Positions 1 through 9,331 of a DNA stretch of 64,000 bases are shown here, piece by piece (the first letter of the stretch is position 1; each line of letters begins with the position of its first letter). A model generated the notes under the pieces. That model had not been told where the DNA came from, made no database searches, and saw only the letters and a list, made by a program, of their open reading frames with translations. Location: contig NZ_CP058627.1 of NCBI RefSeq assembly GCF_013403565.1, positions 3,162,001 to 3,226,000 of the forward strand, read 5' to 3'. A program made the translations under genes and the position numbers. Origin of the DNA: Chitinibacter bivalviorum. GTDB taxonomy: Bacteria; Pseudomonadota; Gammaproteobacteria; Burkholderiales; Chitinibacteraceae.

Positions 1-2
1 AT

Positions 3-17
3 ATTCCAAAATGGAAT
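3..17. promoter_or_regulatory. short inverted repeat upstream of the DUF2325 gene
   Basis: ATTCCAAAATGGAAT has 6-bp arms (ATTCCA/TGGAAT) around AAA. It lies in AT-rich DNA that also repeats the words TGGAA and AATTAAA before the gene starting at 133. It could be an operator; no family can be named. Confidence 0.25.
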
Positions 18-132
18 TTGTGAGCTTGTATTTCTGCTTCGTCGTGTTTGTTATATGGAAGTAATTAAATATAATTAAATGGAATATTTAGGCTGTGGTA
101 GCGTGTCTGTGTGCCATCAAGGAGCAGATCCG

Positions 133-435
133 ATGCAAGCATTTATTGTGGGCGCTGACGCGCTAGGTAATATCCCCGGGGTATTGGCGGAATATGGAAT
201 TGATATTGGCTATCACCTGACTGGGCGTAATCCATCGCACCAGCGCAGCCCCAGCCATATCAAGGGCATGGATATCGTGATTTTATTTACCGACTTTTTA
301 AGTCACAACACCATGCGTAATTACCGCGAAGTGGCGCAAAAGCGCAATGTGCAGTTTGTGGCGTGCCGCCGCTCGGTTGGCGACTTAAAGCGCAATTTGG
401 AGCTGCTGCGGGTTAAATCTTTGGCGCTGCAATAA
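133..435 (+). CDS. DUF2325 domain protein
   Basis: A protein of 100 residues. The start at 133 (MQAFIVGADALG) is preferred over the upstream ATG at 79 because AAGGAG lies 8 bases before it. It shows the layout of the DUF2325 family: an N-terminal nucleotide-binding-like strand and glycine turn (IVGADALGNIPG), a central GMDIVILFTDFLSHNTM strand-turn, and a C-terminal FVACRRSVGDLKR helix. DUF2325 proteins are small, soluble and of unknown biochemical function; the fold prediction is Rossmann-like. It stands alone, convergent with the hydrolase gene that ends at 502. Family assignment is good; function is unknown. Confidence 0.75.
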   Translation: MQAFIVGADALGNIPGVLAEYGIDIGYHLTGRNPSHQRSPSHIKGMDIVILFTDFLSHNTMRNYREVAQKRNVQFVACRRSVGDLKRNLELLRVKSLALQ

Positions 436-443
436 AGCAAGTA

Positions 444-479
444 GCCCAGCTTGCTGCGCTGATGCGCATTGAGCTGGGC
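444..479. terminator. hairpin between convergent genes
   Basis: GCCCAGCT and AGCTGGGC form an 8-bp stem, and the loop contains a nested TGCG/CGCA stem. It lies between two genes that end facing each other (435 and 502). There is no T-tract on either side, so intrinsic termination is only a guess. Confidence 0.35.
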
Positions 480-501
480 CGATGTATGAGACAGGCTGAG
501 C

Positions 502-1137
502 TTAGGCTTCGAGTGCGAGCGTCAGATCGAAATCCAGCTCACGTTCCAGGTTATATAGTTGGGCCAGCAAGCGCGTGAGTAGTTGCAATCCTTCCGGCCA
601 TTCGCCATGGCCTGATTCGACATTGATGTGCCCCGCATCGGCAATGATGCGCAATTGGCTGCGCCAGGTTTGCGCCAGCTGTGTGGCGCGATCTTCACTG
701 CAACTGGGGTCGTTGCTACTGGCAATGACCCAGCTCGGGAAAGGTAGTGCGATGCTGGGTAGCGGCATAAAGCCTTGAAATTCATCCGGTGCTTCGGGGC
801 GCATCACATCGGCAGGCGCCACCAGTAAGGCGGCTTTGACTTGCCGATTACGCCCATAAAGGGCCGCCCAGTGCGCCAAAGTCGCGCAAGCCAGACTGTG
901 CGCCACAATAATCGTGGGGGCTTCGCTGGCTGCGATTTTCGCTTCAAATGTTTTGACCCACTCCGCCGCTTTGGGGTGCAGCCAATCTTGCTGCTCAATG
1001 CGTTCAACGCCTGGATATTGCGCCTGCCAATGGCTTTGCCAATGATCAGGTCCCGAGTTATTCCAGCCCGGTGCGATTAACACGCGGTTGCCTGCTTTGA
1101 GCCATTGTTCAATTAAATTCATCGTGGATGTCGTCAT
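502..1137 (-). CDS. RBBP9/YdeN-type serine hydrolase
   Basis: A soluble alpha/beta hydrolase of 211 residues with the signature of the RBBP9/YdeN (DUF1057-like) group. The N-terminal strand ends in PGW and is followed by NSGPDHWQSHW. The nucleophile elbow is AHSLAC (Ser about residue 81). The acid is in SSNDPSC and the catalytic histidine is in AGHINVESGHG near the C-terminus. The length is typical. Substrate is unknown; relatives are uncharacterised or weak esterases. It lies downstream of a leftward EAL gene with a 48-bp gap, so co-transcription is possible. Confidence 0.8.
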   Translation of the reverse strand: MTTSTMNLIEQWLKAGNRVLIAPGWNNSGPDHWQSHWQAQYPGVERIEQQDWLHPKAAEWVKTFEAKIAASEAPTIIVAHSLACATLAHWAALYGRNRQVKAALLVAPADVMRPEAPDEFQGFMPLPSIALPFPSWVIASSNDPSCSEDRATQLAQTWRSQLRIIADAGHINVESGHGEWPEGLQLLTRLLAQLYNLERELDFDLTLALEA

Positions 1138-1185
1138 TTATTTTTATTCCAGATCAAACCAATTGCAGATCAAACCCATTCCGGA

Positions 1186-2004
1186 TCAAACGGGTCGGTA
1201 ATCGGGTGTCGCAATGAAATAGCCTTGTAGCGCATCGACGCCGCTATCGAGCGCAATCGTTTTTTCTTGCAGGGTTTCGACGCCTTCAGCAATCACTTGG
1301 CTACCGGCATCGTGCAGCAGCGACACCAATTTGCCGTATCCCTGACGGGCTTTGTCCTGCTGCGCCGCGAGCGCCAGAATATGGCGATCGAGCTTCACAA
1401 AGTCGGGTTCAAGTAGCCACAGTCGATCCAGATTGGCCATGCCATGACCAAAATCATCCAGCGCAATTCGATAGCCTTTGGCACGATAATTTTTAACGGC
1501 ACGGCTGATGGCGCTGGCGTCGACATTGCTCACGTCGTTTTCCAATAATTCCAGCACGACCTGATTTGGGCTAAAGCCCAAGCTATTTAGAATGCGCTCG
1601 AAATAAGCCCCGTGATCGCTAATCTCGACCAGTAATTCAGGATGAACATTGAGAAACAGCAAGCGATTTTGTGGGGCGTAGCTGGCGTAATTCATCACAT
1701 GCAACGTGCGGCACAGGCGATCAAACGCAATTAGCTTATGACCTTGGCGGGCCGATTCGAAGGCTTGCGGTGGCGAAATGGCTTTGTCGCGCACCGAGGC
1801 ACGCAGCAGCGCTTCATCGGCAAAACGCTGGCCATTGCGATCAACGATGGGCTGAAAGGCCGAGGCCAGAGTAGAGCCCAGCGCTTTAACTAAAATGCCG
1901 CGTAGCGAGTCGATTTGAAACAGGCTCTCGGGCCAGTCGCGCGCGATTTCGGGTGGAACGGGGAAACGGGTGTTGGTTGCGCTATGCAAGATGCTCATAG
2001 CCAC
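1186..2004 (-). CDS. stand-alone EAL domain c-di-GMP phosphodiesterase
   Basis: A protein of 272 residues consisting almost wholly of an EAL domain, with no visible membrane segment or GGDEF partner. The catalytic set looks intact: EALLR (EAL motif), the metal-binding Asn in FLNVHPE, Glu in LELLEN, the DDFGHG Asp pair, Lys in DFVKLD, IAEGVE and the terminal QGYFIATP loop. It should hydrolyse c-di-GMP to pGpG in the cytoplasm, lowering the signal that favours biofilm and fimbriae. A GGAG-containing leader precedes the ATG at 2004. Only the roughly 45 N-terminal residues could have a sensory or partner-binding role. Confidence 0.88.
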   Translation of the reverse strand: MAMSILHSATNTRFPVPPEIARDWPESLFQIDSLRGILVKALGSTLASAFQPIVDRNGQRFADEALLRASVRDKAISPPQAFESARQGHKLIAFDRLCRTLHVMNYASYAPQNRLLFLNVHPELLVEISDHGAYFERILNSLGFSPNQVVLELLENDVSNVDASAISRAVKNYRAKGYRIALDDFGHGMANLDRLWLLEPDFVKLDRHILALAAQQDKARQGYGKLVSLLHDAGSQVIAEGVETLQEKTIALDSGVDALQGYFIATPDYRPV

Positions 2005-2156
2005 TCCTTCGCGCCGATCGTGTCGGGGCTTTGATGATGTCTAATGAGCAATTATGGTGGGTATTGCCCATCGAGTATTATAGATATTGTTATCTGGCGA
2101 TATACCCAATGGCTGCGAGCCAAAAGCTGCGCGGCCATGAGTCAGCTCAAGTCAGT

Positions 2157-3161
2157 TTATTTACTTGGTGCGTAGATTTGATCGAAGATACCGCCATCAC
2201 TAAAGTGTGTTTTTTGTGCCTTAGTCCAGCCGCCGAACACATCATCGATGTCGAATAACTTGATCGCGGGGAATTGCTTGGCGTATTTGGCCGCGATGTC
2301 TTTATCCAATGGGCGGTAGTAGTTTTGCGCGATGATTTCCTGACCTTCTTTTGAGTACAGATAGTTCAGATATTCAGTCGCCACTTTGCGCGTGCCTTTC
2401 TTATCGACGTTTTTATCGACAATCGCCACAGGTGGCTCGGCTTTGATCGAGTAGCTAGGTGCAACCACTTCAAATTTATCGCGACCCAATTCACGGAAGA
2501 CCAGCTCAGCTTCGTTCTCCCACGTTACCAACACATCGCCAATGCCGCGCTGCGTGAAAGTTACCGTTGAGCCACGTGCGCCGGTGTCGAGTACAGGCAC
2601 GTTTTTGTAGATTTTTTGGACGAATTCACGCGCTTTAGCGTCATTGCCGCCCGGCTGTTTCAGGGCATAGCCCCAAGCTGCGAGGTAATTCCAGCGTGCG
2701 CCACCCGAGGTTTTTGGATTAGGTGTAATCACTTTGACGTCAGAACGAATCAAGTCATTCCAATCTTTGATGTTTTTAGGATTGCCTTTTTTAACCAAGA
2801 ACAAAATCGTTGAGGTGTACGGTGACGCGTTGTCCGGGAATTGTTTTTGCCAGTCAGGCTTGAGCAATTTGCCTTGCGTTGACAATTCGTCGATGTCATA
2901 CGCCAGCGCCAATGTCGCCACATCCGCTTCCAAGCCATCCAAAATGGCGCGTGCTTGTTTACCCGAGCCGCCGTGCGATTGCTTGATCGTCACGTCGTCA
3001 CCGGTTTTCTTTTTGTAATAGGCGCTAAAAGCTTTGTTGTAGTCCTGATAAAGCTCGCGAGTGGGGTCGTAAGAGACGTTCAGCAGCTCAATATTGGCGG
3101 CAAACACGGAGCTAGCGGTCAGCGAGAGGGCTAGTGTGGTGAGCAAGGTTTTCAGTTGCAT
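2157..3161 (-). CDS. sbp: periplasmic sulfate-binding protein
   Basis: A protein of 334 residues with a clear signal peptide ([21 protein letters not shown], cleavage after AFA). It matches the Sbp/CysP family of sulfate/thiosulfate ABC transporter binding proteins: [18 protein letters not shown] near the mature N-terminus, the anion-binding [12 protein letters not shown] loop, [12 protein letters not shown], and [19 protein letters not shown]. No permease (cysT/cysW) or ATPase (cysA) genes lie next to it, so it must serve a transporter encoded elsewhere. The sulfate-activation genes cysD and cysN lie about 54 kb away. Expression is likely tied to sulfur limitation, but no operator could be identified. 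Confidence 0.92.
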   Translation of the reverse strand: MQLKTLLTTLALSLTASSVFAANIELLNVSYDPTRELYQDYNKAFSAYYKKKTGDDVTIKQSHGGSGKQARAILDGLEADVATLALAYDIDELSTQGKLLKPDWQKQFPDNASPYTSTILFLVKKGNPKNIKDWNDLIRSDVKVITPNPKTSGGARWNYLAAWGYALKQPGGNDAKAREFVQKIYKNVPVLDTGARGSTVTFTQRGIGDVLVTWENEAELVFRELGRDKFEVVAPSYSIKAEPPVAIVDKNVDKKGTRKVATEYLNYLYSKEGQEIIAQNYYRPLDKDIAAKYAKQFPAIKLFDIDDVFGGWTKAQKTHFSDGGIFDQIYAPSK

Positions 3162-3329
3162 GATCTATGTCCTAATGATTGAAGAGCGATGGGTAGATCA
3201 TGTCATGTGGTTGATATTCTATTAAATACTTATGAGTTTTATCCTTATTCCAAAAAATGCTTTTTGCGCATTGGGCGGCATTGGGCCGAGCGGGTGATGC
3301 GCAAAACCCTCGATGTCATCGCTGTGCTT

Positions 3330-3335
3330 TATAAT
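3330..3335 (+). promoter_or_regulatory. probable -10 box of msbA
   Basis: A perfect TATAAT lies 30 bases before the proposed msbA ATG. The -35 region is poor. Its position supports the start at 3365 rather than the upstream in-frame codon at 3335, which would overlap the -10 box. Confidence 0.5.
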
Positions 3336-3364
3336 TGCTTCTTTCTTCTCTTTTGGCCTTTGCA

Positions 3365-5104
3365 ATGAATAGCCGCCAGCTTTATTTCCGCATTTTGAGT
3401 TATTTCGTCCCGTACAAGACGATCGCGATCGGTGTGCTCGTTGCAATGGTGATCGCTGGCTCGGTCGACGCCTTGATGATGCGTTTGCTCAAAGACGTGA
3501 TTGATGGTTTCCAGAAGATTAATCAGGATGGGCAAGCCGCATGGCTGATGCCGCTGATGCTCTTTGGTTTGGGTTTGGTGCGCCTGATATCGAGCTTTGC
3601 GTATGAATATGGTAGCGCTTGGCTTTCGTCGCGGGTGATGGAGAAAATGCGGCAACAGATGTTCGACCGCATGATGGCAATGCCGATCAAGTTTTTTGAT
3701 CAATCGTCGGTCGGTGTGCTGCTGTCGCGCGTGACTTTCGACATCAACCAGATCATGGATGCGGGCCTGAATGTCGTCAGCGTCTTGGTTAAAGACACGG
3801 TACTGGCGATTTGCTTGCTCGGTATTATGCTGTGGACCGATTGGCAGTTGACTTTGTTCTGCCTCATTATGTTGCCCGGTGCGGCGGTGTCGATCCGCGT
3901 GGTGAGTAAACGTCAGCGTCGTCTGTCACGTGAAACGCAGAATACGATGGGTGAAATGAGCCAGATTCTGGACGAAAGCCTGGGCGGTCAGCGCATTATC
4001 AAGATTTTCAACGGTGGCGCTTATGAGTCAAAACGCTTTGCCAAGGCCAATAATCAGGTACGCAATTTGATGGTAAAACGCGCTGCGACCAGTAGCCTCA
4101 GCTCTGGCTTTACCGTGTTTCTGATTGCCGTTGCGATTGCGGCGATTATCTATGCCGCCGGTTTGCGTGCCGCCGAAGGCGCGATGACCGCGGGTTCCTT
4201 CGTGTCATTTATGGGCTCGATGATGTTGCTGCAACAGCCAATTAAGAGCCTGTCAAAAATCAATGATCCACTGCATCGTGGATTGGCCGCCGCCGAATCG
4301 GTATTTGGCTTGATCGATCAAGCCATTGAAAAAGACGAAGGCCAATATCAGGTTGAGCGCGCTAAAGGTGCGCTGTCGATTCGCGATCTGGAGTTTGCCT
4401 ACAACGCCGATGGCGCCAAGGCGCTTAACAAGATCAGCCTTGATATTCCGCCGGGTGAAAGTGTTGCGCTGGTGGGGCAGTCGGGCAGCGGTAAAACCAC
4501 ATTGGCAAGCTTGTTACCGCGCTTTTACGATACGACGAGTGGCGAAATTCGCCTGGATGATGTGCCGCTGGCCGAGTATGAATTGGGTAATCTGCGTCAG
4601 CAAATCGCGCTCGTGAGCCAGGATATGGTGCTGTTTAACGATACCGTCACGGCCAATATCGCTTATGGAGCAGGTAGTGTTGATATGGATCGCGTGCGTG
4701 CGGCGGCGCAGGCGGCGTATGCGACCGAGTTTATCGAGCAAATGCCCCATGGCTTTGATGAAATGCTTGGCGAAAATGGCGTACGATTGTCGGGCGGCCA
4801 GCGTCAGCGTTTGGCGATTGCGCGCGCAATTTACAAAGATGCGCCCGTGCTGATTTTGGACGAAGCCACCAGTGCGCTCGATACCGAGTCCGAACGCAAA
4901 GTGCAGGAAGCGCTGGAAAACCTAATGAAGGGCCGTACTACCTTGGTAATCGCGCACCGACTCTCGACGATCGAGAAAGTTGATCGCATTGTCGTGATGC
5001 AATCTGGTCGCATTATCGAGAGTGGCAAACACGCTGAATTGATCGCCAAAAACGGCATGTACGCACAAATGCATGCGGTGCAGTTTGGGGGCGACTTAGC
5101 TTAG
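3365..5104 (+). CDS. msbA: lipid A export ABC transporter MsbA
   Basis: A half-transporter of 579 residues: about 300 residues of membrane domain with six predicted helices, then a nucleotide-binding domain. The latter shows Walker A GQSGSGKTT (about 368), signature LSGGQRQRLAIARA (about 475), Walker B VLILDEATSALD (about 494) and the H-loop VIAHRLST (about 528). The order and length match MsbA, which forms a homodimer that flips lipid A-core across the inner membrane. The neighbouring glycosyltransferases and O-antigen ligase agree with a lipopolysaccharide role. The start at 3365 (MNSRQLYFRIL) is chosen because it fits the family N-terminus and the TATAAT at 3330. Confidence 0.92.
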   Translation: MNSRQLYFRILSYFVPYKTIAIGVLVAMVIAGSVDALMMRLLKDVIDGFQKINQDGQAAWLMPLMLFGLGLVRLISSFAYEYGSAWLSSRVMEKMRQQMFDRMMAMPIKFFDQSSVGVLLSRVTFDINQIMDAGLNVVSVLVKDTVLAICLLGIMLWTDWQLTLFCLIMLPGAAVSIRVVSKRQRRLSRETQNTMGEMSQILDESLGGQRIIKIFNGGAYESKRFAKANNQVRNLMVKRAATSSLSSGFTVFLIAVAIAAIIYAAGLRAAEGAMTAGSFVSFMGSMMLLQQPIKSLSKINDPLHRGLAAAESVFGLIDQAIEKDEGQYQVERAKGALSIRDLEFAYNADGAKALNKISLDIPPGESVALVGQSGSGKTTLASLLPRFYDTTSGEIRLDDVPLAEYELGNLRQQIALVSQDMVLFNDTVTANIAYGAGSVDMDRVRAAAQAAYATEFIEQMPHGFDEMLGENGVRLSGGQRQRLAIARAIYKDAPVLILDEATSALDTESERKVQEALENLMKGRTTLVIAHRLSTIEKVDRIVVMQSGRIIESGKHAELIAKNGMYAQMHAVQFGGDLA

Positions 5105-5125
5105 TGACGGGTATTGTCATGAAAG

Positions 5126-5896
5126 CTATTTATTGTTTGGCTTTTGTGGCGATACATCTGTTAGGTGTCTTAATTTGACGAAACGATAAAACGTCGTTTC
5201 AGCATTCATCACGGCAATGAGAAAGCCGGCACGGCCATCAAGAAAACCGAGTTTGAGCAGATAAGTACGCAGAAAAGCCCACACGCCGCGCAAGATTGCT
5301 GTGCCAAGATGAGCCTGTTTTCCTTGTGCAAAACGCTGAGCGGCACCCGCACTGGAATAACTATTTATCTTGCTTAAAACGGTTTCGATGTCGTCATAAG
5401 AATAATGCAAAAGCGTGCCACGTATCGCGATTGCCGGTGAGGGATGCAGAAGGCGCTCGTGAACTAGGTCGTCCGAATATTTGGCCGTACCGCGTCGGAA
5501 TAATCGCGCAACCCAGTCATTACTCCAGCCGCTGTATTTCACCCATTGCCCACAAAAAGCCGAACGGCGCTCCAGCCGGTAAACATCGGATTGTGGATTG
5601 CTGATCGCAGCTTGAATCTCCAGCGCCAGCGCTTCGCTGACAACTTCATCTGCGTCTAGCGCCAGCACCCAGTCGGTGCTGAGTTGGTCAATCGCACGAT
5701 TTTTTTGCACGCCAAAACCGGGCCAATCAGTGGTCTGATGAATATGTGCAGTAAATTGCCGCGCAATGGTCAAGGTGTCATCCGTGCTGCCCGAGTCGAC
5801 AATCACGATTTGATCCGCCCATTGCACCGAGCTTAAGCATGCGGCAAGATGAGTTTGGGCATTTTTTGTGATCATTGCGACGCCTAATGTGGGCAT
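5126..5896 (-). CDS. family 2 glycosyltransferase, WaaE/KdtX-like
   Basis: A protein of 256 residues with the GT-A layout of the lipopolysaccharide core glycosyltransferase group WaaE/KdtX: MPTLGVAMITKN at the start, SVQWADQIVIVDSGSTDDT (nucleotide-sugar site), WPGFGVQKNRAI, and the metal-binding LALDADE at about residues 79-84. The conserved tail HYSYDDIETVLSKINSYS is also typical. The start at 5896 was chosen over the ORF's first ATG at 6031 because it is the family start and avoids overlap with the divergent gene at 6012. It probably adds a sugar to the inner core; the sugar cannot be told from sequence. Confidence 0.85.
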   Translation of the reverse strand: MPTLGVAMITKNAQTHLAACLSSVQWADQIVIVDSGSTDDTLTIARQFTAHIHQTTDWPGFGVQKNRAIDQLSTDWVLALDADEVVSEALALEIQAAISNPQSDVYRLERRSAFCGQWVKYSGWSNDWVARLFRRGTAKYSDDLVHERLLHPSPAIAIRGTLLHYSYDDIETVLSKINSYSSAGAAQRFAQGKQAHLGTAILRGVWAFLRTYLLKLGFLDGRAGFLIAVMNAETTFYRFVKLRHLTDVSPQKPNNK

Positions 5897-6011
5897 AAGG
5901 TGCTCGGGCAAACAAATAGGACTGGTATAATCGCTGCTCTGAACTGAACAGGCAAGCGACTGTTTACATGAAAGCGGGTTACATGAAACTGGTTTGCTGG
6001 AGAATACCGAA

Positions 6012-6878
6012 ATGAAGGTCAGTGGCTTCACCTTTTTACGTAATGGCTCGATGTTGGGTTACCCCTATATCGAAAGCCTGCAGAGTTTGCTGATGGTGTG
6101 CGACGAGGTGGTTGTCGCGATCGGTAAAAGTGAAGACGATACTTTAGAGCGCGTCAAAGCCATCAATGATCCACGGATTCGCATTATCGAAACGCAGTGG
6201 AATGAAGGCATGGAGCAGCGCGGTTATGTCTATGCGCAGCAAAAAATGATCGCGCAGTTTACCTGTACCGGTGATTGGGCTTTTTATCTGGAAGGCGACG
6301 AGGTGATTCATGAGGATGACGTCGCGCAGATTCGCGCCGTGATGGAAAAGCACCTCAATAATCCAGCCGTCGAAGCGATTGCTTTTGATTACCACCATTT
6401 CTATGGCTGCCCTGATCTAGTGGCTAAAAGTCCTGCTTGGTATCGGCAAGCACCGCGCATTATCCGCAATACCATCCGCTCTTGGGCGCCTGATGGCTTG
6501 TTCTGGATGGTGATGGAAAAAAACCGTCGTGGCCGTTATCCACGCGCTGCCTTGGCTCATTGTCCGATTTACCATTATGGTCATGTTCGATCATCAGCCA
6601 AAATGCAGGAAAAACATCGGCAAGTAGCTAAATACTGGAGTCATGCGCCCAAGCCGCATGATTACTCGCAAATCGACGCTAGTATTTTGCAAGCGTTTAC
6701 CGGGACTCATCCATTGGTGGCACAACAATGGCTGCGTGACTACGCCGAGCCTAACTTTGTTGCCGACCCAGCGTACCGATTATCCAAACGCGAAAAGCGG
6801 CATCATCTATTGATGAAGCTAGAGGCTGTGTTGGGGATGGATTTGACTAAAAAACATTTCACCTGTGTAGCCAAATAA
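6012..6878 (+). CDS. glycosyltransferase, probable lipopolysaccharide core
   Basis: A protein of 288 residues. The ATG at 6012 has GGAG ten bases upstream. The fold motifs are those of a family-2-like transferase: LRNGSMLGYPYIESL, CDEVVVAIGKSEDDT, and an EGDEVIHEDD acidic motif in place of the usual DxD, followed by a conserved PDGLFWMVME and HYGHVRSSAKM region. No signal or membrane segment is seen, so it should act at the inner face of the membrane. It is divergent from the WaaE-like gene and 8 bases upstream of a WaaL-like gene, which makes a role in core or O-chain assembly likely. Donor and acceptor are unknown. Confidence 0.78.
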   Translation: MKVSGFTFLRNGSMLGYPYIESLQSLLMVCDEVVVAIGKSEDDTLERVKAINDPRIRIIETQWNEGMEQRGYVYAQQKMIAQFTCTGDWAFYLEGDEVIHEDDVAQIRAVMEKHLNNPAVEAIAFDYHHFYGCPDLVAKSPAWYRQAPRIIRNTIRSWAPDGLFWMVMEKNRRGRYPRAALAHCPIYHYGHVRSSAKMQEKHRQVAKYWSHAPKPHDYSQIDASILQAFTGTHPLVAQQWLRDYAEPNFVADPAYRLSKREKRHHLLMKLEAVLGMDLTKKHFTCVAK

Positions 6879-6886
6879 GGATTTGA

Positions 6887-8098
6887 ATGCTGCAGAATAA
6901 AAATATCAATGTAATGCTATTGCTGGCCGCCATCTTGGGCTTTGCGCTGCCGGTAAGTACTGCGCTGACCAATGTCATGGTGCCACTATGTGGTCTGATT
7001 GGCTTGTATCTTGGGCGGCATGATCTTCTCGCCTTAATTCGTCGCTATCCCTTATTGGTATTGCCATTGATGATCTGGCTGGCTCTGGGATTGGGTGCGG
7101 TCTTTTCCCCCGCGCCTGATGCGTGGAGTTATTTTGCCAAATATAAAAAGCTGCTTTTTGCGCCTTTATTAGCGCTGTTTTTTATCAAGGGCTCAAATAA
7201 AAGTATCCAATATGCAATTGCGGGGTTTCTGCTCGGTAATCTAGGTATTTTGGCTTTATCAACTTTGGTATGGTGGACTGGGCGACAGGAATGGTTTGGT
7301 GTCACCTTGCGTGGCGCATCTTTCATTTCCAAAAATGCCATCGCCCAAAGTTTACTTATGGCCTTTGCTGGGGCTCTGTGGCTGGGGGTTGGATTGTATC
7401 GCCGTAAATGGCTGATTCCATGCTTTGTACTCGCAGCATGGCATATCGCTAATGTGTTTTTGATGTCGCCACAGCGCACTGGCTATATGTCCGTGCTGCT
7501 GATGCTAGCATGCTGGGGCTGGTTTTATTTGCAAAAGCAATGGCGCATTGCGTTTGTCGGACTCCTGTTGCTGGGCTTGGGCGCCGTTTTTTCAACCAGT
7601 AACCCTGCAGAATTTAGTATCAAGCAAGGTGCTACAGAAGTGAAGTCTTGCGTTGATGCAATTAAAAAAGCATCTAACGCCAGCCAGGTGTGCTTTACCT
7701 CGGGTGGCGCACGCACTTATTTGTATGTGACGGCAGCCGGACGGATCGAAGCATCGCCCTTCGGCTATGGTACTGGCAATATCAAGATTCAATTGGGTGA
7801 TATGGAGTTTGGTAACCCGCACAATGAATATCTATTGCAAGGTTTGCAAACCGGTGTAATCGGGATGGCCCTGTATATGACAATGCTGGTGCTGGCCTTT
7901 TTACTTGCTTTAAAGCTGCCGCAGATTTGGCGTGCTTTGGCGGTCGGTGCCGTTGTGTCGTATATGGTGTGCAGTCTGTTTAATTCCTTGCTGATGGATA
8001 TTACCGAAGGTAATACCCTGATCGTTATTTTGGCTTTAATTGTCGCAGCCCATGCATTGATCACATTGGGGGCGAAAAAGAGTGAAACACATGACTAA
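6887..8098 (+). CDS. waaL: O-antigen ligase/polymerase family membrane protein
   Basis: A polytopic membrane protein of 403 residues with about ten hydrophobic helices. A large periplasmic loop towards the C-terminus contains [11 protein letters not shown] and [14 protein letters not shown] (about 300-320), the hallmark of the Wzy_C/O-antigen ligase family, whose histidine in the HNEYL stretch is needed for transfer. It would join O-antigen or another glycan to lipid A-core in the periplasm. AAGGA lies before the ATG, and the gene starts 8 bases after the preceding transferase. WaaL and Wzy are hard to separate by sequence; the neighbouring core genes favour ligase. Confidence 0.8.
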   Translation: MLQNKNINVMLLLAAILGFALPVSTALTNVMVPLCGLIGLYLGRHDLLALIRRYPLLVLPLMIWLALGLGAVFSPAPDAWSYFAKYKKLLFAPLLALFFIKGSNKSIQYAIAGFLLGNLGILALSTLVWWTGRQEWFGVTLRGASFISKNAIAQSLLMAFAGALWLGVGLYRRKWLIPCFVLAAWHIANVFLMSPQRTGYMSVLLMLACWGWFYLQKQWRIAFVGLLLLGLGAVFSTSNPAEFSIKQGATEVKSCVDAIKKASNASQVCFTSGGARTYLYVTAAGRIEASPFGYGTGNIKIQLGDMEFGNPHNEYLLQGLQTGVIGMALYMTMLVLAFLLALKLPQIWRALAVGAVVSYMVCSLFNSLLMDITEGNTLIVILALIVAAHALITLGAKKSETHD

Positions 8099-9221
8099 TT
8101 CAGTCGGTATTGTGACGCCGCAAAAAATCGTTTTTGAAGACCCTATTCATCTGTCATCTGGCTACGTTCTGCCGCACTATGAATTGATGGTCGAAACCTA
8201 CGGCACGCTCAACGCGGATAAATCGAATGCCATTCTGATTTGCCATGCGCTGTCGGGGCATCATCATGTGGCGGGCAAGCATGCCGAGACCGATAAAGCC
8301 GCAGGCTGGTGGGACAATATGGTGGGGCCGGGTAAACCCATCGATACGAATAAGTTCTTCGTGATGGCGTTAAATAACCTCGGTGGTTGTCATGGCTCGA
8401 CCGGGCCTTCGAGTATTAATCCGGAAACGGGGGCGCCATATGGCTCGAGTTTTCCTGTCGTGCTGGTACGCGATTGGGTGGAAACGCAGGCGCGCTTGGC
8501 TGATCGCTTAGGGATTAAACAATTTGCCGCAATTATTGGTGGCAGCTTGGGCGGCATGCAGGCGCTGCGCTGGTCGATTACTTATCCAGAGCGGGTACGC
8601 CATGCGCTGGTGATTGCCTCTGCACCTAAGCTGACTGCGCAAAATATCGCGTTTAATGATGTGGCGCGTCAGGCCATTATTACCGACCCCGAATTTCACG
8701 GTGGCGATTTTTACCTACATGGCGTGGTGCCGAAACGTGGGCTGCGTTTAGCGCGGATGTTAGGCCACATTACCTATTTGTCCGACGATGGTATGGGCGA
8801 GAAGTTTGGCCGCCTGCTGCGTAGCGGTGAGTATAAATATGGCTTTGACGTTGAGTTCGAGATCGAATCCTATCTGCGTTATCAGGGCGATAAATTCTCG
8901 ACCATTTTCGACGCCAATACCTATTTGCTAATGACCAAGGCGCTCGATTATTTCGACCCAGCGCGCCACTACGGCGGCTCGCTGGCTGAAGCGATGCGCC
9001 AAGCGCAGGCGAAATTCCTTGTCGTGTCGTTCACATCCGATTGGCGTTTTGCTCCGTCGCGTTCGCGCGAGATTGTGAAGGCGCTGCTCGATGCGGATCG
9101 CACTGTGTCGTACGCCGAAATCGAATCGCAACACGGCCACGATGCCTTCCTGATGGAGGACGCACCGTATATGGCGGTGATGCGCGCTTATCTGAATAAT
9201 ATTGCTGCGGAGATTGCATGA
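8091..9221 (+). CDS. metX: homoserine O-acyltransferase MetX
   Basis: An alpha/beta hydrolase-fold acyltransferase of 376 residues: [22 protein letters not shown], the nucleophile elbow GGSLGGMQ (Ser about 151), the acid in [13 protein letters not shown], and the catalytic His in [12 protein letters not shown]. It activates homoserine with acetyl- or succinyl-CoA as the first committed step to methionine; the acyl donor cannot be decided by eye. The start at 8091 is preferred to 8082 because GAGTG precedes it. The gene overlaps the end of the waaL-like gene by 8 bp and is linked to metW through a small ORF (see 9221). Confidence 0.93.
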   Translation: MTNSVGIVTPQKIVFEDPIHLSSGYVLPHYELMVETYGTLNADKSNAILICHALSGHHHVAGKHAETDKAAGWWDNMVGPGKPIDTNKFFVMALNNLGGCHGSTGPSSINPETGAPYGSSFPVVLVRDWVETQARLADRLGIKQFAAIIGGSLGGMQALRWSITYPERVRHALVIASAPKLTAQNIAFNDVARQAIITDPEFHGGDFYLHGVVPKRGLRLARMLGHITYLSDDGMGEKFGRLLRSGEYKYGFDVEFEIESYLRYQGDKFSTIFDANTYLLMTKALDYFDPARHYGGSLAEAMRQAQAKFLVVSFTSDWRFAPSRSREIVKALLDADRTVSYAEIESQHGHDAFLMEDAPYMAVMRAYLNNIAAEIA

Positions 9222-9331
9222 TGATTGCGTCATTTCAATTCTCGCAAGACTTGATGGAACGTGCACATATGGCGGTGATGCGCGGATGCTTGAATGACCT
9301 GCTAAACAATGTGGCGAAGGAGATCGCGTAA
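9221..9331 (+). CDS. 36-codon ORF resembling the metX 3' end, between metX and metW
   Basis: This short ORF starts on the last base of the metX stop (TGATG) and its TAA overlaps the metW ATG (TAATG). Its C-terminal half, HMAVMRGCLNDLLNNVAKEIA, closely resembles the MetX C-terminus [17 protein letters not shown], and the DNA shares ATATGGCGGTGATGCGCG and AT-rich downstream words. I infer a tandem duplication of the metX tail that has drifted. It may be translated mainly to keep ribosomes moving from metX into metW rather than to make a functional peptide; an alternative is a short translated spacer. Confidence 0.55.
   Translation: MIASFQFSQDLMERAHMAVMRGCLNDLLNNVAKEIA

Noticed and set aside
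2031..2258. 75-codon plus-strand frame between the EAL and sulfate-binding protein genes
   Set aside because: Its second half overlaps the 3' end of sbp antisense, and there is no ribosome-binding site or motif. The 150-bp gap otherwise shows nothing.
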